Source of the DNA: Thioalkalivibrio nitratireducens DSM 14787
GTDB lineage: Bacteria; Pseudomonadota; Gammaproteobacteria; Ectothiorhodospirales; Ectothiorhodospiraceae
Length of the DNA stretch: 64,000 bases
Assembly: GCF_000321415.2 (NCBI RefSeq)
Contig: NC_019902.2
Location: 2,914,001-2,978,000 of the forward strand
Reading direction: 5' to 3'
In this document: positions 1 through 9,500 of the stretch, one piece after another
Numbering within the stretch: position 1 is the stretch's first letter
How the letters are laid out: every line of letters begins with the position of its first letter
Notes under the pieces: model-generated
Databases searched by the model: none
Seen by the model: the letters and a program-made list of their open reading frames with translations, nothing else
Told to the model about the DNA's origin: nothing
Program-made: the position numbers and the translations under genes

Positions 1-723
1 TACGCGCTGCTGGCGATGGAACAGCTGCTCGACGCGGTCCAGCCCGGTCTGCTGGGCAACTCGATCGGGCCGTTGAAGACCAAGGTGCGCAAACTCCTCG
101 GCGAAGGCGGCCAGAAGGCCGACCTGGTCGCGAGCCGCGTGTGCCTGCAGCCGATGGCCGTGCGCCGGACCAACGACGCGGTTTTCGGCCAGCTCTCCGG
201 TGCAGTGTTCAACGAGCGGCCGCTAACGATCGCGTATCACGGGCGCGAGCGCGATGAGCCGAGCACGCGGGTGATCCACCCCTACCGGCTGGTGCACTAC
301 CGTGACAACTGGTACGTGATCGCCTGGTGCGAGCGTGCACGCAATCTGCGCACCTTCGCGCTGGACCGCATCCGCAAGGCCCGGCCCGCAGATACCGCCT
401 TTCGCACCAGCGACCCGCGCACCCTGCGCCATCACATCGGGGCGAGCTTCGGCATCTTCACCGGGTCTGCACGCGACTGGGCGGTGCTGCGCTTCACCCC
501 GGAACGTGCCCGCTGGGTCGCCGACGAGACCTGGCACCCCGACCAGATCGGCCGCTGGGAGGGCGGGGCCTACGAGCTCCAGGTGCCCTATTCCGACCCG
601 CGGGAACTGGCGATGGATATCCTGAAATACGGCCCGGACGTCGAGGTCATCGCCCCGGAGGATCTCCGCGGGCTGATCGCCGAGCGCCTTCGCGCCGCCG
701 CGACACTGTATCGGACCCTCTAG
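1..723 (+). CDS. WYL-domain transcriptional regulator, 5' end outside window
   Basis: The open frame runs in from the left edge, so the N-terminal helix-turn-helix is missing. The visible 240 residues carry the WYL ligand-sensing domain (around NWYVIAWCE and the following TFALDRI, near residues 103-122) and a C-terminal WCX-like extension. WYL proteins of the YafY/PafC type are DNA-binding regulators, often of stress or DNA-damage genes; the ligand here cannot be told. The gene stands alone, followed by 460 bp without a gene before gnd. Family assignment is secure, target unknown. Confidence 0.85.
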   Translation, partial: YALLAMEQLLDAVQPGLLGNSIGPLKTKVRKLLGEGGQKADLVASRVCLQPMAVRRTNDAVFGQLSGAVFNERPLTIAYHGRERDEPSTRVIHPYRLVHYRDNWYVIAWCERARNLRTFALDRIRKARPADTAFRTSDPRTLRHHIGASFGIFTGSARDWAVLRFTPERARWVADETWHPDQIGRWEGGAYELQVPYSDPRELAMDILKYGPDVEVIAPEDLRGLIAERLRAAATLYRTL

Positions 724-1184
724 CGCGAAAAAGCGTCCGTGGAAGGACACGGACATCACGGAAAGTGAGGGGCATCCTCCAGATCCCGTCGGAGTAAGCC
801 CGTGCTCATCCGTGGCCCATTCTGATCCTCTCCGGGGTGCCACACACCACCGGGCATGAGTGTTCACCGGATTGCACTTCGCCCCTGGGGGCGCTGCCCG
901 GCTCGACGTCGCCCCCCCACCCGGGAACGTGGCACCGGCTGAAAATACACCGTGCCCACCCCGGACAGTCCGTGCCGCGCAGGCATTGTGCGGGCCCCTG
1001 CGGCGGCTGGCGCGTACCGGCGTACAACGCACGGGAACCGCACCGGCCCGCGCGCCTGACCTGGCCCACGAAGCCAGCCCGACCTTCGACGCAGAGCGAT
1101 GGATCTCCTATGCTCTTCAGGCGCGCGCTTTCCCCTCGAATCCTGCCCGGTACGGCACCCGGGCAAGCAACCTAGGATCCCAGC
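724..1184. other. Intergenic region before gnd with a weak hairpin
   Basis: No convincing gene is present in this 461-bp stretch; frames here are high-GC read-through. Just after the WYL stop there is a 7-bp perfect stem (GTCCGTG at 735-741, CACGGAC at 748-754, loop of 6) without a T-run, a possible weak terminator. The gnd promoter presumably lies in the right half but no clear -35/-10 pair stands out. Confidence 0.4.
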
Positions 1185-2633
1185 ATGGCAAAGGCGGACA
1201 TCGGTCTGATCGGACTCGCGGTCATGGGCCAGAACCTGGTCCTGAACATGGCCGATCACGGTTACCGGGTGGCGGTGTTCAACCGCACCACCAGCCGGGT
1301 CGATGCCTTCGTCGACGGGCCAGCGAAGGGGCGCAGCATCGTCGGCTGCAGCAGCATCGAGGAGCTCGTCGACAGCCTTGAGCGCCCGCGCAAGGTCATG
1401 CTGATGGTCAAGGCCGGCCCGGTGGTCGACGAATTCATCGCCGGCCTGGTGCCGCTGCTCGATCCCGGAGACGTGATCATCGACGGCGGCAACTCGCACT
1501 ACCCCGACTCGACGCGGCGCACCCGGGAATTGCGCGAACGCGGGCTGCGCTTCATCGGCGCCGGCATCTCCGGCGGCGAGGAAGGGGCCCGCCACGGGCC
1601 GTCGATCATGCCCGGCGGCGACCCGGAAGCCTGGCCGCTGGTACGGGAGATCTTCCAGTCGATCGCGGCACAGGTCGACGGCGTGCCCTGCTGCCGGTGG
1701 GTCGGGCCCGACGGTGCCGGGCACTTCGTGAAGATGGTGCACAACGGCATCGAGTACGGCGATATGCAGCTGATCAGCGAGGCCTACGCGCTGATGGAGC
1801 AGGCGCTCGGCATGGACCACGACGCGATGGCCGCCGTGTTCGCGGATTGGAACCGGGGCGTACTGGATTCCTACCTGATCGGGATCACCGCGGAGATCCT
1901 GACCGTGAAGGACAGCGACGGCGCGCCGCTGGTCACGCATATCCTCGACGCCGCCGGCCAGAAGGGCACCGGCAAGTGGACCGGCATCAGCGCGCTCGAA
2001 CTCGGCGTACCGCTGACGCTGATCGCCGAGGCGGTCTTCGCCCGGGTGCTGTCGTCGCTGAAGGACGAACGCGTGCAGGCCGCCGGCATCCTGGGGCGCC
2101 CGCAGCGGCCCGCACCCGCACCGCCGGAAGAGTATCTCGACGCGCTGCACGACGCGCTGTACGCGTCGAAGATCATTTCCTACGCGCAGGGCTTCATGCT
2201 GATGCGCGAGGCCACACAGGCACAGGGCTGGACGCTGAACTACGGCGACATCGCGCTGATCTGGCGCGGCGGCTGCATCATCCGCAGCGTGTTTCTGAAC
2301 GACATCAAGGCGGCCTACGACCAGAACCCCAAGTTGCAGAACCTGGTGCTCGACGACTTCTTCGCCCGCGCGCTGAACAACGCCGAAACCGGCTGGCGGC
2401 GTGCGGCCACGCTGGCGATCAGCCACGCGGTGCCCACACCGGCCTTCGCTTCGGCACTGGCGTATTTCGACGGCTATCGCAGCGCGCGCCTGCCGGCCAA
2501 CCTGCTGCAGGCGCAGCGCGACTATTTCGGGGCCCACAGCTACGAACGGGTGGACCGCGAGCGCGGCACCTTTTTCCACACCGACTGGACCGGGCACGGC
2601 GGTGATGTCGCCTCGTCCACCTACGAGGCCTGA
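1185..2633 (+). CDS. gnd: 6-phosphogluconate dehydrogenase (decarboxylating)
   Basis: Catalyses NADP(+)- or NAD(+)-dependent oxidative decarboxylation of 6-phosphogluconate to ribulose 5-phosphate in the cytosol, the third step of the oxidative pentose-phosphate pathway. The 482-aa protein has the N-terminal Rossmann motif (GLAVMGQNL, residues 10-18), the family signature around GGNSHYPDS (about residue 102), GISGGEEGARHGPS with the catalytic region, and the all-helical C-terminal domain ending near FHTDWTG. The length is normal for the long form of the enzyme. The stop is 3 bp from the zwf start, so the two are surely co-transcribed. Confidence 0.97.
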   Translation: MAKADIGLIGLAVMGQNLVLNMADHGYRVAVFNRTTSRVDAFVDGPAKGRSIVGCSSIEELVDSLERPRKVMLMVKAGPVVDEFIAGLVPLLDPGDVIIDGGNSHYPDSTRRTRELRERGLRFIGAGISGGEEGARHGPSIMPGGDPEAWPLVREIFQSIAAQVDGVPCCRWVGPDGAGHFVKMVHNGIEYGDMQLISEAYALMEQALGMDHDAMAAVFADWNRGVLDSYLIGITAEILTVKDSDGAPLVTHILDAAGQKGTGKWTGISALELGVPLTLIAEAVFARVLSSLKDERVQAAGILGRPQRPAPAPPEEYLDALHDALYASKIISYAQGFMLMREATQAQGWTLNYGDIALIWRGGCIIRSVFLNDIKAAYDQNPKLQNLVLDDFFARALNNAETGWRRAATLAISHAVPTPAFASALAYFDGYRSARLPANLLQAQRDYFGAHSYERVDRERGTFFHTDWTGHGGDVASSTYEA

Positions 2634-2636
2634 GCC

Positions 2637-4127
2637 ATGGATCCCCGCCCCTCCCCCTGCACGCTGGTCATCTTCGGATCCACGGGCAACCTGTCGCGGG
2701 TGAAACTGATGCCCGCGCTGTACCACCTGGAGGCGGCCGCCCGCCTGCCCGATGGCGTGCGCATCGTCGCGACCGGCCGCCGGCCCTGGGACCGCGAGCG
2801 CTGGCTGCAGGAAATGCGCGGCATGCTCGACGGCCAGGTGCGTGGCGAGATCGACCCCGCGGTGCTCGCCCGCCTCGAACAACGCCAGGACTATTTCCAG
2901 GGCGACATCACCGATGCCGAAATGTACGACCGCCTGGCCGACTGGCTGAACGGGCAGGAACAGCTGTCCGCCAACCTCGGCATCTACCTCGCGATCCGGC
3001 CGGCCGAGTTCGGCGTGGTCACCGAGAACCTGAGCCGCACCGGGTTGCTGACCGAGAACGGCGGCTGGCGCCGCGTGGTGATCGAGAAGCCCTTCGGCTA
3101 CGACCTCGAGAGCGCCCAGGCCCTGCAGAAGCGGCTGAGCCGATTCCTCGACGAAGAGCAGATCTATCGCATCGACCACTACCTCGGCAAGGAGATGGTG
3201 CGCAACCTGCTGGTGTTCCGGTTTGCCAACCTGATGCTGGAGCCGTTGTGGAACCGCAACTTCATCGATCACGTACAGATCACCCAGGCCGAGACCCTCG
3301 GCGTGGGCAGCCGGGCCGCCTACTATGACAGTGCCGGCGCGCTGCGCGACATGCTGCAAAGCCACCTGATGCAGCTGTTCACCCTGGTTGCGATGGAACC
3401 GCCGGCGTCGATGGCCGCCGAGGACCTGCGCGACGAGAAGGTGAAGGTGTTGAAGTCGGTGCGCCCGATCACGCCGGGTGCGGTACACGCCCAGTCGTTC
3501 CGGGCGCAGTACGGCCCGGGCACCGTGAACGGCGAGCGCGTGCGCGGCTACGTCGAGGAGGATGGCGTGCCGCTGGACAGCGTGACCGAGACCTACGCTG
3601 CGCTGAAGCTCTACGTCGACAACTGGCGCTGGCGCGGCGTGCCGTTCTACCTGCGCACCGCCAAGCGCATGGCCGAGAGCGCCTCGCACATCATGATCCG
3701 GTTCAAGCAGCCGCCGCAGCAGCTGTTCCGCGGCACCCGGGTGCAGAACGTCGAGCGCAACTGGCTCGCGATCGGGGTGCAGCCCTGCGAGTGCATCAGC
3801 CTGCAGCTGACATCGAAGGAGCCCGGCCTGGAGATGAACACCCGCCAGGTCAGTCTGGACGCCGGCCTGAATCCCGCACAGGCGCCCGGCACCGGCGCCT
3901 ACGAGGGGCTTCTGCTCGACATCATGGAAGGGGATCGCTCGCTGTTCCTGCGCTACGACGAGGTGGAATACGCCTGGCGCATCGTCGACGCGGTGTTGAA
4001 AGCCTGGTCGGTGGAACGCGACTTCATCCATACCTACCCGGCCGGCAGCTGGGGCCCGCAGGAAAGCCGCCGGCTGTTCGACGAGGAAATCGACCGCTGG
4101 CGCCACAGCATGCGCCCGGAGGACTGA
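2637..4127 (+). CDS. zwf: Glucose-6-phosphate 1-dehydrogenase
   Basis: Oxidises glucose 6-phosphate to 6-phosphogluconolactone, entry step of the oxidative pentose-phosphate route. The 496-aa protein has the N-terminal nucleotide-binding loop GSTGNLS (a variant of GASGDLA) and the active-site signature RIDHYLGKE (around residue 179). It begins 3 bp after gnd and ends convergent to pgl, so all three enzymes of the oxidative branch lie together, although pgl is on the opposite strand. Start ATG at 2637 is favoured by the tight spacing to gnd. Confidence 0.97.
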   Translation: MDPRPSPCTLVIFGSTGNLSRVKLMPALYHLEAAARLPDGVRIVATGRRPWDRERWLQEMRGMLDGQVRGEIDPAVLARLEQRQDYFQGDITDAEMYDRLADWLNGQEQLSANLGIYLAIRPAEFGVVTENLSRTGLLTENGGWRRVVIEKPFGYDLESAQALQKRLSRFLDEEQIYRIDHYLGKEMVRNLLVFRFANLMLEPLWNRNFIDHVQITQAETLGVGSRAAYYDSAGALRDMLQSHLMQLFTLVAMEPPASMAAEDLRDEKVKVLKSVRPITPGAVHAQSFRAQYGPGTVNGERVRGYVEEDGVPLDSVTETYAALKLYVDNWRWRGVPFYLRTAKRMAESASHIMIRFKQPPQQLFRGTRVQNVERNWLAIGVQPCECISLQLTSKEPGLEMNTRQVSLDAGLNPAQAPGTGAYEGLLLDIMEGDRSLFLRYDEVEYAWRIVDAVLKAWSVERDFIHTYPAGSWGPQESRRLFDEEIDRWRHSMRPED

Positions 4128-4163
4128 GCCAGGGCGGACACGGCGAGGCCGTGCACCGCCCCC

Positions 4164-4189
4164 ACCCTCCCCCGCGAGCGGGGGAGGGT
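4164..4189. terminator. GC-rich hairpin between convergent zwf and pgl
   Basis: A perfect 10-bp inverted repeat, ACCCTCCCCC (4164-4173) and GGGGGAGGGT (4180-4189), closes a six-base loop between two convergent genes. It has no long T-run on either side. Similar dyads occur at 36652-36672 and 63648-63671, so it is a recurrent intergenic element as well as a plausible bidirectional transcription stop. Confidence 0.6.
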
Positions 4190-4209
4190 TGAGGTGGGCA
4201 GCGTGGTCA

Positions 4210-5025
4210 TCATGCCCTCGACTCAGGCCCCGGCGGGCTCCCAGCGAGCAGCGCGGCGGCTTCGCGATCGACATGCCATTCGAGTTCCCCGTCAGCGGGT
4301 CGCACCAGCGACGCGGGCAGCGTCCGGCGCGCACCGTCGCCGAGCACGCGCGCGAGCGTCGCCGCCTTGTCGGCACCGGTCACCAGGAACAGCACGTGCC
4401 GCGCCGCATTCAGCACCGGCAGCGTCAGGCTCAGGCGCCAGGAATCGAGCCGGGGCACGAACACCGCTGCGACCGGCTCCGCGGCATCGAGAGCCGGTGT
4501 TCCCGGAAACAGCGACGCCGTGTGCCCGTCATCCCCCATGCCCAGCAGCACCAGGTCGAGACGCGGCACCGCCCTCCCCGCTTCGGCCGGAACCTCGCGC
4601 ACCAGGCATTCGTGATACCGGTGGGCCGCCTCTGCGGGGTCGGCGGCATCGGTCGGCATCGGGAAGAACGCCGGGGCCTCCGGCAGACCCGCCAACAGCA
4701 ACTCGCGAACCATATGCGCGTTGCTGTCCGGGTGATCCGCCGGAACCCACCGCTCGTCGCCCAGGAACAGCCGCACCCGGCCCCACGGAATCGACAGCGC
4801 ATAGGGCGGCGCCGCCAGCAACCGATAGAGCCGCTGCGGGGTATTGCCGCCCGCCAGCGCCATCGTCGCGACGCCCCGTGCCGCGACCGCATCGGTGAGC
4901 ACCGCGGCGATGCGCTCCGCGGCCCGTGCCATCACGTCGTCGATGCCGACACCGACAATCACCGGGGCCGGGTCCGGCGCTGGAACTGTCACGGCGACGC
5001 CCCCCAGAGACACAGCACCCCGCAT
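4210..5025 (-). CDS. pgl: 6-phosphogluconolactonase
   Basis: Hydrolyses 6-phosphogluconolactone to 6-phosphogluconate, linking Zwf and Gnd. Of DevB/SOL type: AGGNTPQRLY near residue 85, LGDERWVP, and the signature GMGDDGHTASLFPGT. The frame stays open upstream to 5136, but the ATG at 5025 is preceded by a G-rich stretch and already gives 271 aa, longer than the usual 230-250, so a still later start (for example a GTG before TVPAP) is possible. Convergent with zwf across the hairpin at 4164-4189. Confidence 0.92.
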   Translation of the reverse strand: MRGAVSLGGVAVTVPAPDPAPVIVGVGIDDVMARAAERIAAVLTDAVAARGVATMALAGGNTPQRLYRLLAAPPYALSIPWGRVRLFLGDERWVPADHPDSNAHMVRELLLAGLPEAPAFFPMPTDAADPAEAAHRYHECLVREVPAEAGRAVPRLDLVLLGMGDDGHTASLFPGTPALDAAEPVAAVFVPRLDSWRLSLTLPVLNAARHVLFLVTGADKAATLARVLGDGARRTLPASLVRPADGELEWHVDREAAALLAGSPPGPESRA

Positions 5026-5686
5026 CCCACCCCCCGGCAGCTCGATGCGCAAGACGCCTCGGAGCCCCTCTCCCCGGTGACATCGGCACCCGCAAACCGC
5101 GCCCAACCACGCGGACAACCCGCTACCAACCCGCACAACGCCATCACGGCCTCCTCGGACAACACTCGACTCCGGTGGCAGTGTTTCACGTACCGCCGCC
5201 GCAGCAAAGACCCGAAAAAACGGGAGGCGACCTGACGCGAACCGAAGCGCGGCAGGCGCCGCGCCGTCCGCGCTCCCCGGTGGTTACTCCAATGCGAACT
5301 CCCGCTCCTGGCGGCTGTGATAACCTGCCCGGCGATGAGCGCGGGCGCTGATTCGTCACCACCGTCGCGCGGTGCAGGTGCGCAGACCGCAAGGATTTCG
5401 CCAGTCCCCAAGAAGAACACCGCCCACCCGTTTCCGATACCAAGGCGAAGATGACGGTGCATACCCGGACCGATTCAATCGACACGGCCGATCAACGGGA
5501 CCGCCGGGGCAGCAACAGCGGCCGTGTCGATCCGGAAAGGCAACCGAGCGGAGCCGCGCAGACGGACGGGAGTCATGTGGCCGGAGCCCCGGAACCGGTA
5601 GTCACGATGAAACGCGGCAAAACCGAAAGAGTGCAGCCTGCCCTTGAACAGCCGCGCGCTCGGCACGAACGCACCCCGCACCCCTG
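5026..5686. other. Divergent intergenic region
   Basis: About 660 bp between pgl (leftward) and the YdjM-like gene (rightward). Short frames such as 5451-5687 show no recognisable domain and look like chance high-GC frames. The segment around 5600-5650 (GCGGCAAAACCGAAAGAGTGCAGC) is loosely like the dispersed repeat seen near 38898 and 58821. Confidence 0.35.
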
Positions 5687-6463
5687 ATGGCCGATTTCAA
5701 GACCCACCTGCTGGGCGCCGCGCTGGTCAGCGGCGTGATGGCCACCGGCATGGCGATGGTGTCGCAGAGCGAGCCCAGGGCGGTCCTCGGGTATTTCGCT
5801 CTGGGCGTTGCCGGCGGCATCCTCCCCGACATCGACGCCAACAGCTCGATTCCGATCCGCATCGCCTTCAAGCTGCTTTCGGCGGTCAGCGCCTTCGTCG
5901 TGGTGTTTCATTTCGCCGCTGCACTGTCGCTGCTCGAACTCGTGCTGCTCGGGGTCGGCGCCTATTTTCTGGTGCGCCACGGGGTATTCAGCGTGTTCAC
6001 CCGCTTCACCCGCCATCGCGGTGTGATCCACTCGATCCCGGCGGCGCTGTTCGCCGGACTGCTGTCGGTGCTGATCGCCGTTGAAGTCTTTGCAGCCAGC
6101 AGCGTGACCGCCTGGACAGCCGGCCTGTTCGTGTGCGTCGGGTTTCTGGTGCACCTGATTCTCGACGAGATCTACAGCGTCGATCTGCTTGGCATCCGGA
6201 TCAAACGCTCGTTTGGCAGCGCACTCAATCTGGGCGCGCCGTCCAACCCGATCGGAACGGCGCTGCTGTATCTCGGCGTGGCCGGCTTGTACTGGCTGGC
6301 ACCACCGATCGACGAATTCGCCACCGCAGTGACCGATCCGGCCGCCTACCAGACACTCGCCGAGCGGCTCCACCCGAGTGACCAATGGTTCGAAAACGTA
6401 TGGGCCGAACTGCTGGCAACGGTACGCACGGCCGCGCAAACGGTGGCGAGCCTGGCACCGTAG
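5687..6463 (+). CDS. YdjM/DUF457-type inner-membrane metal-dependent hydrolase
   Basis: A 258-aa multi-pass membrane protein. The layout is that of the LexA-regulated YdjM/DUF457 family: an early His (FKTHLLGA), LPDIDANSS around residue 45 as a metal-binding Asp pair, RHRGVIHS around residue 109 and LVHLILDEIYS around residue 156. These His and Asp residues on the membrane face are the presumed metal ligands. The physiological substrate of the family is unknown; in E. coli ydjM is DNA-damage induced. A possible translation start is exactly at the ATG following CACCCCTG; there is no strong ribosome site. Confidence 0.8.
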   Translation: MADFKTHLLGAALVSGVMATGMAMVSQSEPRAVLGYFALGVAGGILPDIDANSSIPIRIAFKLLSAVSAFVVVFHFAAALSLLELVLLGVGAYFLVRHGVFSVFTRFTRHRGVIHSIPAALFAGLLSVLIAVEVFAASSVTAWTAGLFVCVGFLVHLILDEIYSVDLLGIRIKRSFGSALNLGAPSNPIGTALLYLGVAGLYWLAPPIDEFATAVTDPAAYQTLAERLHPSDQWFENVWAELLATVRTAAQTVASLAP

Positions 6464-6550
6464 CTGCGGGATTCGCAACGGAGCACCTGACGCTCGCAAT
6501 CCGGATTCGCTACGATCCCCATCCACGATCACCGCATTCGGACGCACCCC

Positions 6551-9500
6551 TTGGAGAACCCCCTTTTCGGCAACGACACCGACGCCCCGGCCCTGCGCGA
6601 ACTCGAACGGATCATCCTCCAGGCAGCAGCCATGCACTACTCGCCGGTCGGGCGCATGCGGCTGGCCGATACCCTGCGCACGCTGGGCGTCCGCACCCCA
6701 GGCGGCCGGGCGGCCCATTACCCGGAGATCAAGCCGCTGATCCTGCAGCTGCTGCAGGAAGGCAAACTGGAGGACACCGGCAAGGGCCTGCAATGCCCCC
6801 GCGACCAGGTCGAGGCGCTGCTGGACCAGGCAACGGAAGACGACCGGCTACCGGCGCTGGCCGCCGCGGTAAGATCCAACGCGAGCGTGTCTTACGACTG
6901 GTACGGCCAGCCCATCTACCGGCAGTACGACGAACTGATCCGGGATCTGCGCATCGCGTTGATCCTGGGCAACGACGACCTCGTTCAGGATTTTCTGGCC
7001 CAGGCATTCGCCAGCCATATGGAGTCGACCGTCCGCCACCCCCTGCTGCAGGTGGACAGCCGGGGCCACCGTGCGCCCTGGATCCAGCGGCTTCCGCCCG
7101 CGCTGCACCAAACCATACTGTTGACGCTGACCGCGAGTGCCCTGATGCGGATGGAACCGATCGACGCGCTGCAGGAAGACCTGGCCCAGACCCGCTGGAT
7201 CAGTGACGAATGGGCCCTGCACGCGCGGCAGCGGCGGGCCGAGTTTGCGTTGCTGGCCGGTGACACCGACACGGCGCTGGCCCTTCTGGGCGACAACGAA
7301 TACCCGTCGACGCTGACACTGCGGGCCTGGGCCGCTCTGATTCGCGGGGACATCGACGCGGCACGTGAAGGATATGCGCAGGCGCTGACGATGCTGCGCA
7401 AGGGCTCGCGCAAGCGCAACCTGTATTTCCACGACCTGGCCGGCACCTTCTCGCTGATCCCGCTGCTGGCCACGAACGACCTGGACACGGCCGCCGACCT
7501 GGCCACCCGGGCCATAAAGGACCGGGACAATACACTCGTCGGCGTGTATCAGATCTGGCCGCCGCTGATTGCCGTACGGCGCGGGCAGAAGGCCGCGCCT
7601 GCCGACGACATCCTCGTCTCGATGCAGCCGGGGCCCATCCATCTACTGCCGCTGCTGGTATTGTTCTGGATGGGCCCGGAGCAGCTGACCCCGTACCTCG
7701 CCGAGGCCGAGAGCCTGGTGCACCGGGCACAGGCCGCCGGGATGCACTGGCTCGCCGCACAAACCCGGGCGCTGCTGAACCGCCAGCGCGGAGACGCGCC
7801 GGACCCCGTGGCCGAAGGCGTGGCGCTGGTGGATCTCGTCACGCGGATCGAGCCCTGGGAAGCCACGCTCGATGCCCTGACGGCGCTGGGCGGCGCCCCG
7901 AAGGATGCCGACTCGCAGACGACCCGCGACGAGCGCGTCGTCTGGTGGCTGCTGCCCTACCAGGGCCAGCTCCTGATCCAGCCGAAGCTGCAGCGGCGCA
8001 CACGGCGCGACGGCTGGACGCTGGGCCGCAATATCGCGTTGTCGGCGTTGCACACGGGCCAGCAGGACGCGCTGGACGACGACGACCGGCGCGTCTGCGC
8101 CGCCATCGTCGAGCAGTATCCCGCCTGGGGCTACGGTGCGTCCCGGCTGGAATTCGACCCGACCCGTGCCGCGCTGGCGTTGGTCGGCCATCCGCGGCTG
8201 TTTCGCTCGGACGAACCGTCCACGGCAGTGGAACTGGTCGCGGCCGCCCCGGCGCTGCGCGTGCGGCGCAGCAAGGGCCGGCTGCGCATGGCCCTGCAGC
8301 CGCCGCTGCCGAAAGGCGGCCCGCTGCGGATCGTGGAAGAGACGCGCAACCGCTGGCAAGTCGTGCGCTTCGACGACACGCACCGGCAGATCGGTGAGCT
8401 GCTCGACGGCGGACTGAACATACCGGTCGAGGCCGAAGACCGCGTACGCGAGGCGATCGCGCGGATCGCGCCGCGCATCGACATTCACTCCGACATCGGC
8501 GGCGACGAGGACCTGCCGCGCGTGGACGGCGATACCACGCCCTACCTCGCGCTGATCCCCAGTGGCGACGGGCTGACCGCGGAGCTCCGGGTACGCCCCC
8601 TGGGCTCGGGCGGCAGCGGCTTCACCCCCGGCCACGGCGGCGCGGAACTCACCGCGGCAGGGGCCGACGGCACCCGCCGCCGGGTGCGCCGCAACCTGGC
8701 CCAGGAACGGAAGCAGGCCCGCGCCGTGGTCGAAGCCTGTCCGGCGCTCGAAGGCTGGGAGATCGACCCCTTCGTCTGGGGCCTGCCGGAACCGCAGGAC
8801 TGTCTCGAACTGCTGGAACAGCTGCAAGCGCTGGACGGGCAGGTGACCGTGGAATGGCCGCGCGGCCAGAACCTGAACCTCAGCGCCCGGGCCGACGGTT
8901 CCGGGTTCAGCCTGTCGCTGAACCACCGCGGCGACTGGTTCGAGGCCAGCGGCGAACTGCAGGTCAACGAGAACCTCGTGCTCGACCTGCAGCGCCTGCT
9001 GGCCCTGCTCGACACCGGCGGCGGCAGCCGCTTCCTGCCGCTGGGCGACGGCCGTTTCCTGGCGCTGACCGAGAATTTCCGCAAGCGCCTGCAGGATCTG
9101 CGCGACATCGCCGACAGCAGCGCCCGCAAGCCGCGCTACCACCCGCTCAACGCGCCGGTGCTGGAAGAGATCGCAAACGACTTCGGCCAGTTCCAGACCG
9201 ATGACGCCTGGCACGAACGCCTGCAGCGCCTGCGCAACGCCGACGCAAGCCCGGCCGCCATTCCCGCGACCCTGGAGGCGGAACTGCGCGACTACCAGGT
9301 CGACGGCTATCGCTGGCTGATGCGGCTGGCCGCATGGGGCGTGGGCGCCTGCCTCGCCGACGACATGGGCCTGGGCAAGACCGTTCAGGTACTGGCCGCG
9401 CTGGTCGCCCGCGCGCCGCTCGGGCCCAGCGTCGTGATCGCGCCGACCTCGGTCTGCGGCAACTGGCTGAGCGAAGCCCGGCGCTTCGCGCCGACGCTGA

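Noticed and set aside
864-4376. A 1,170-codon open frame on the minus strand across gnd and zwf
   Set aside because: It is exactly antisense to two well-recognised enzymes and has no domain; long antisense frames are expected in high-GC genes. The same applies to 7643-9859, 15513-16877, 46290-48170 and 54408-56480.
5451-5687. A 78-codon frame ending at the YdjM-like start
   Set aside because: No ribosome site, no recognisable domain, polar low-complexity composition.
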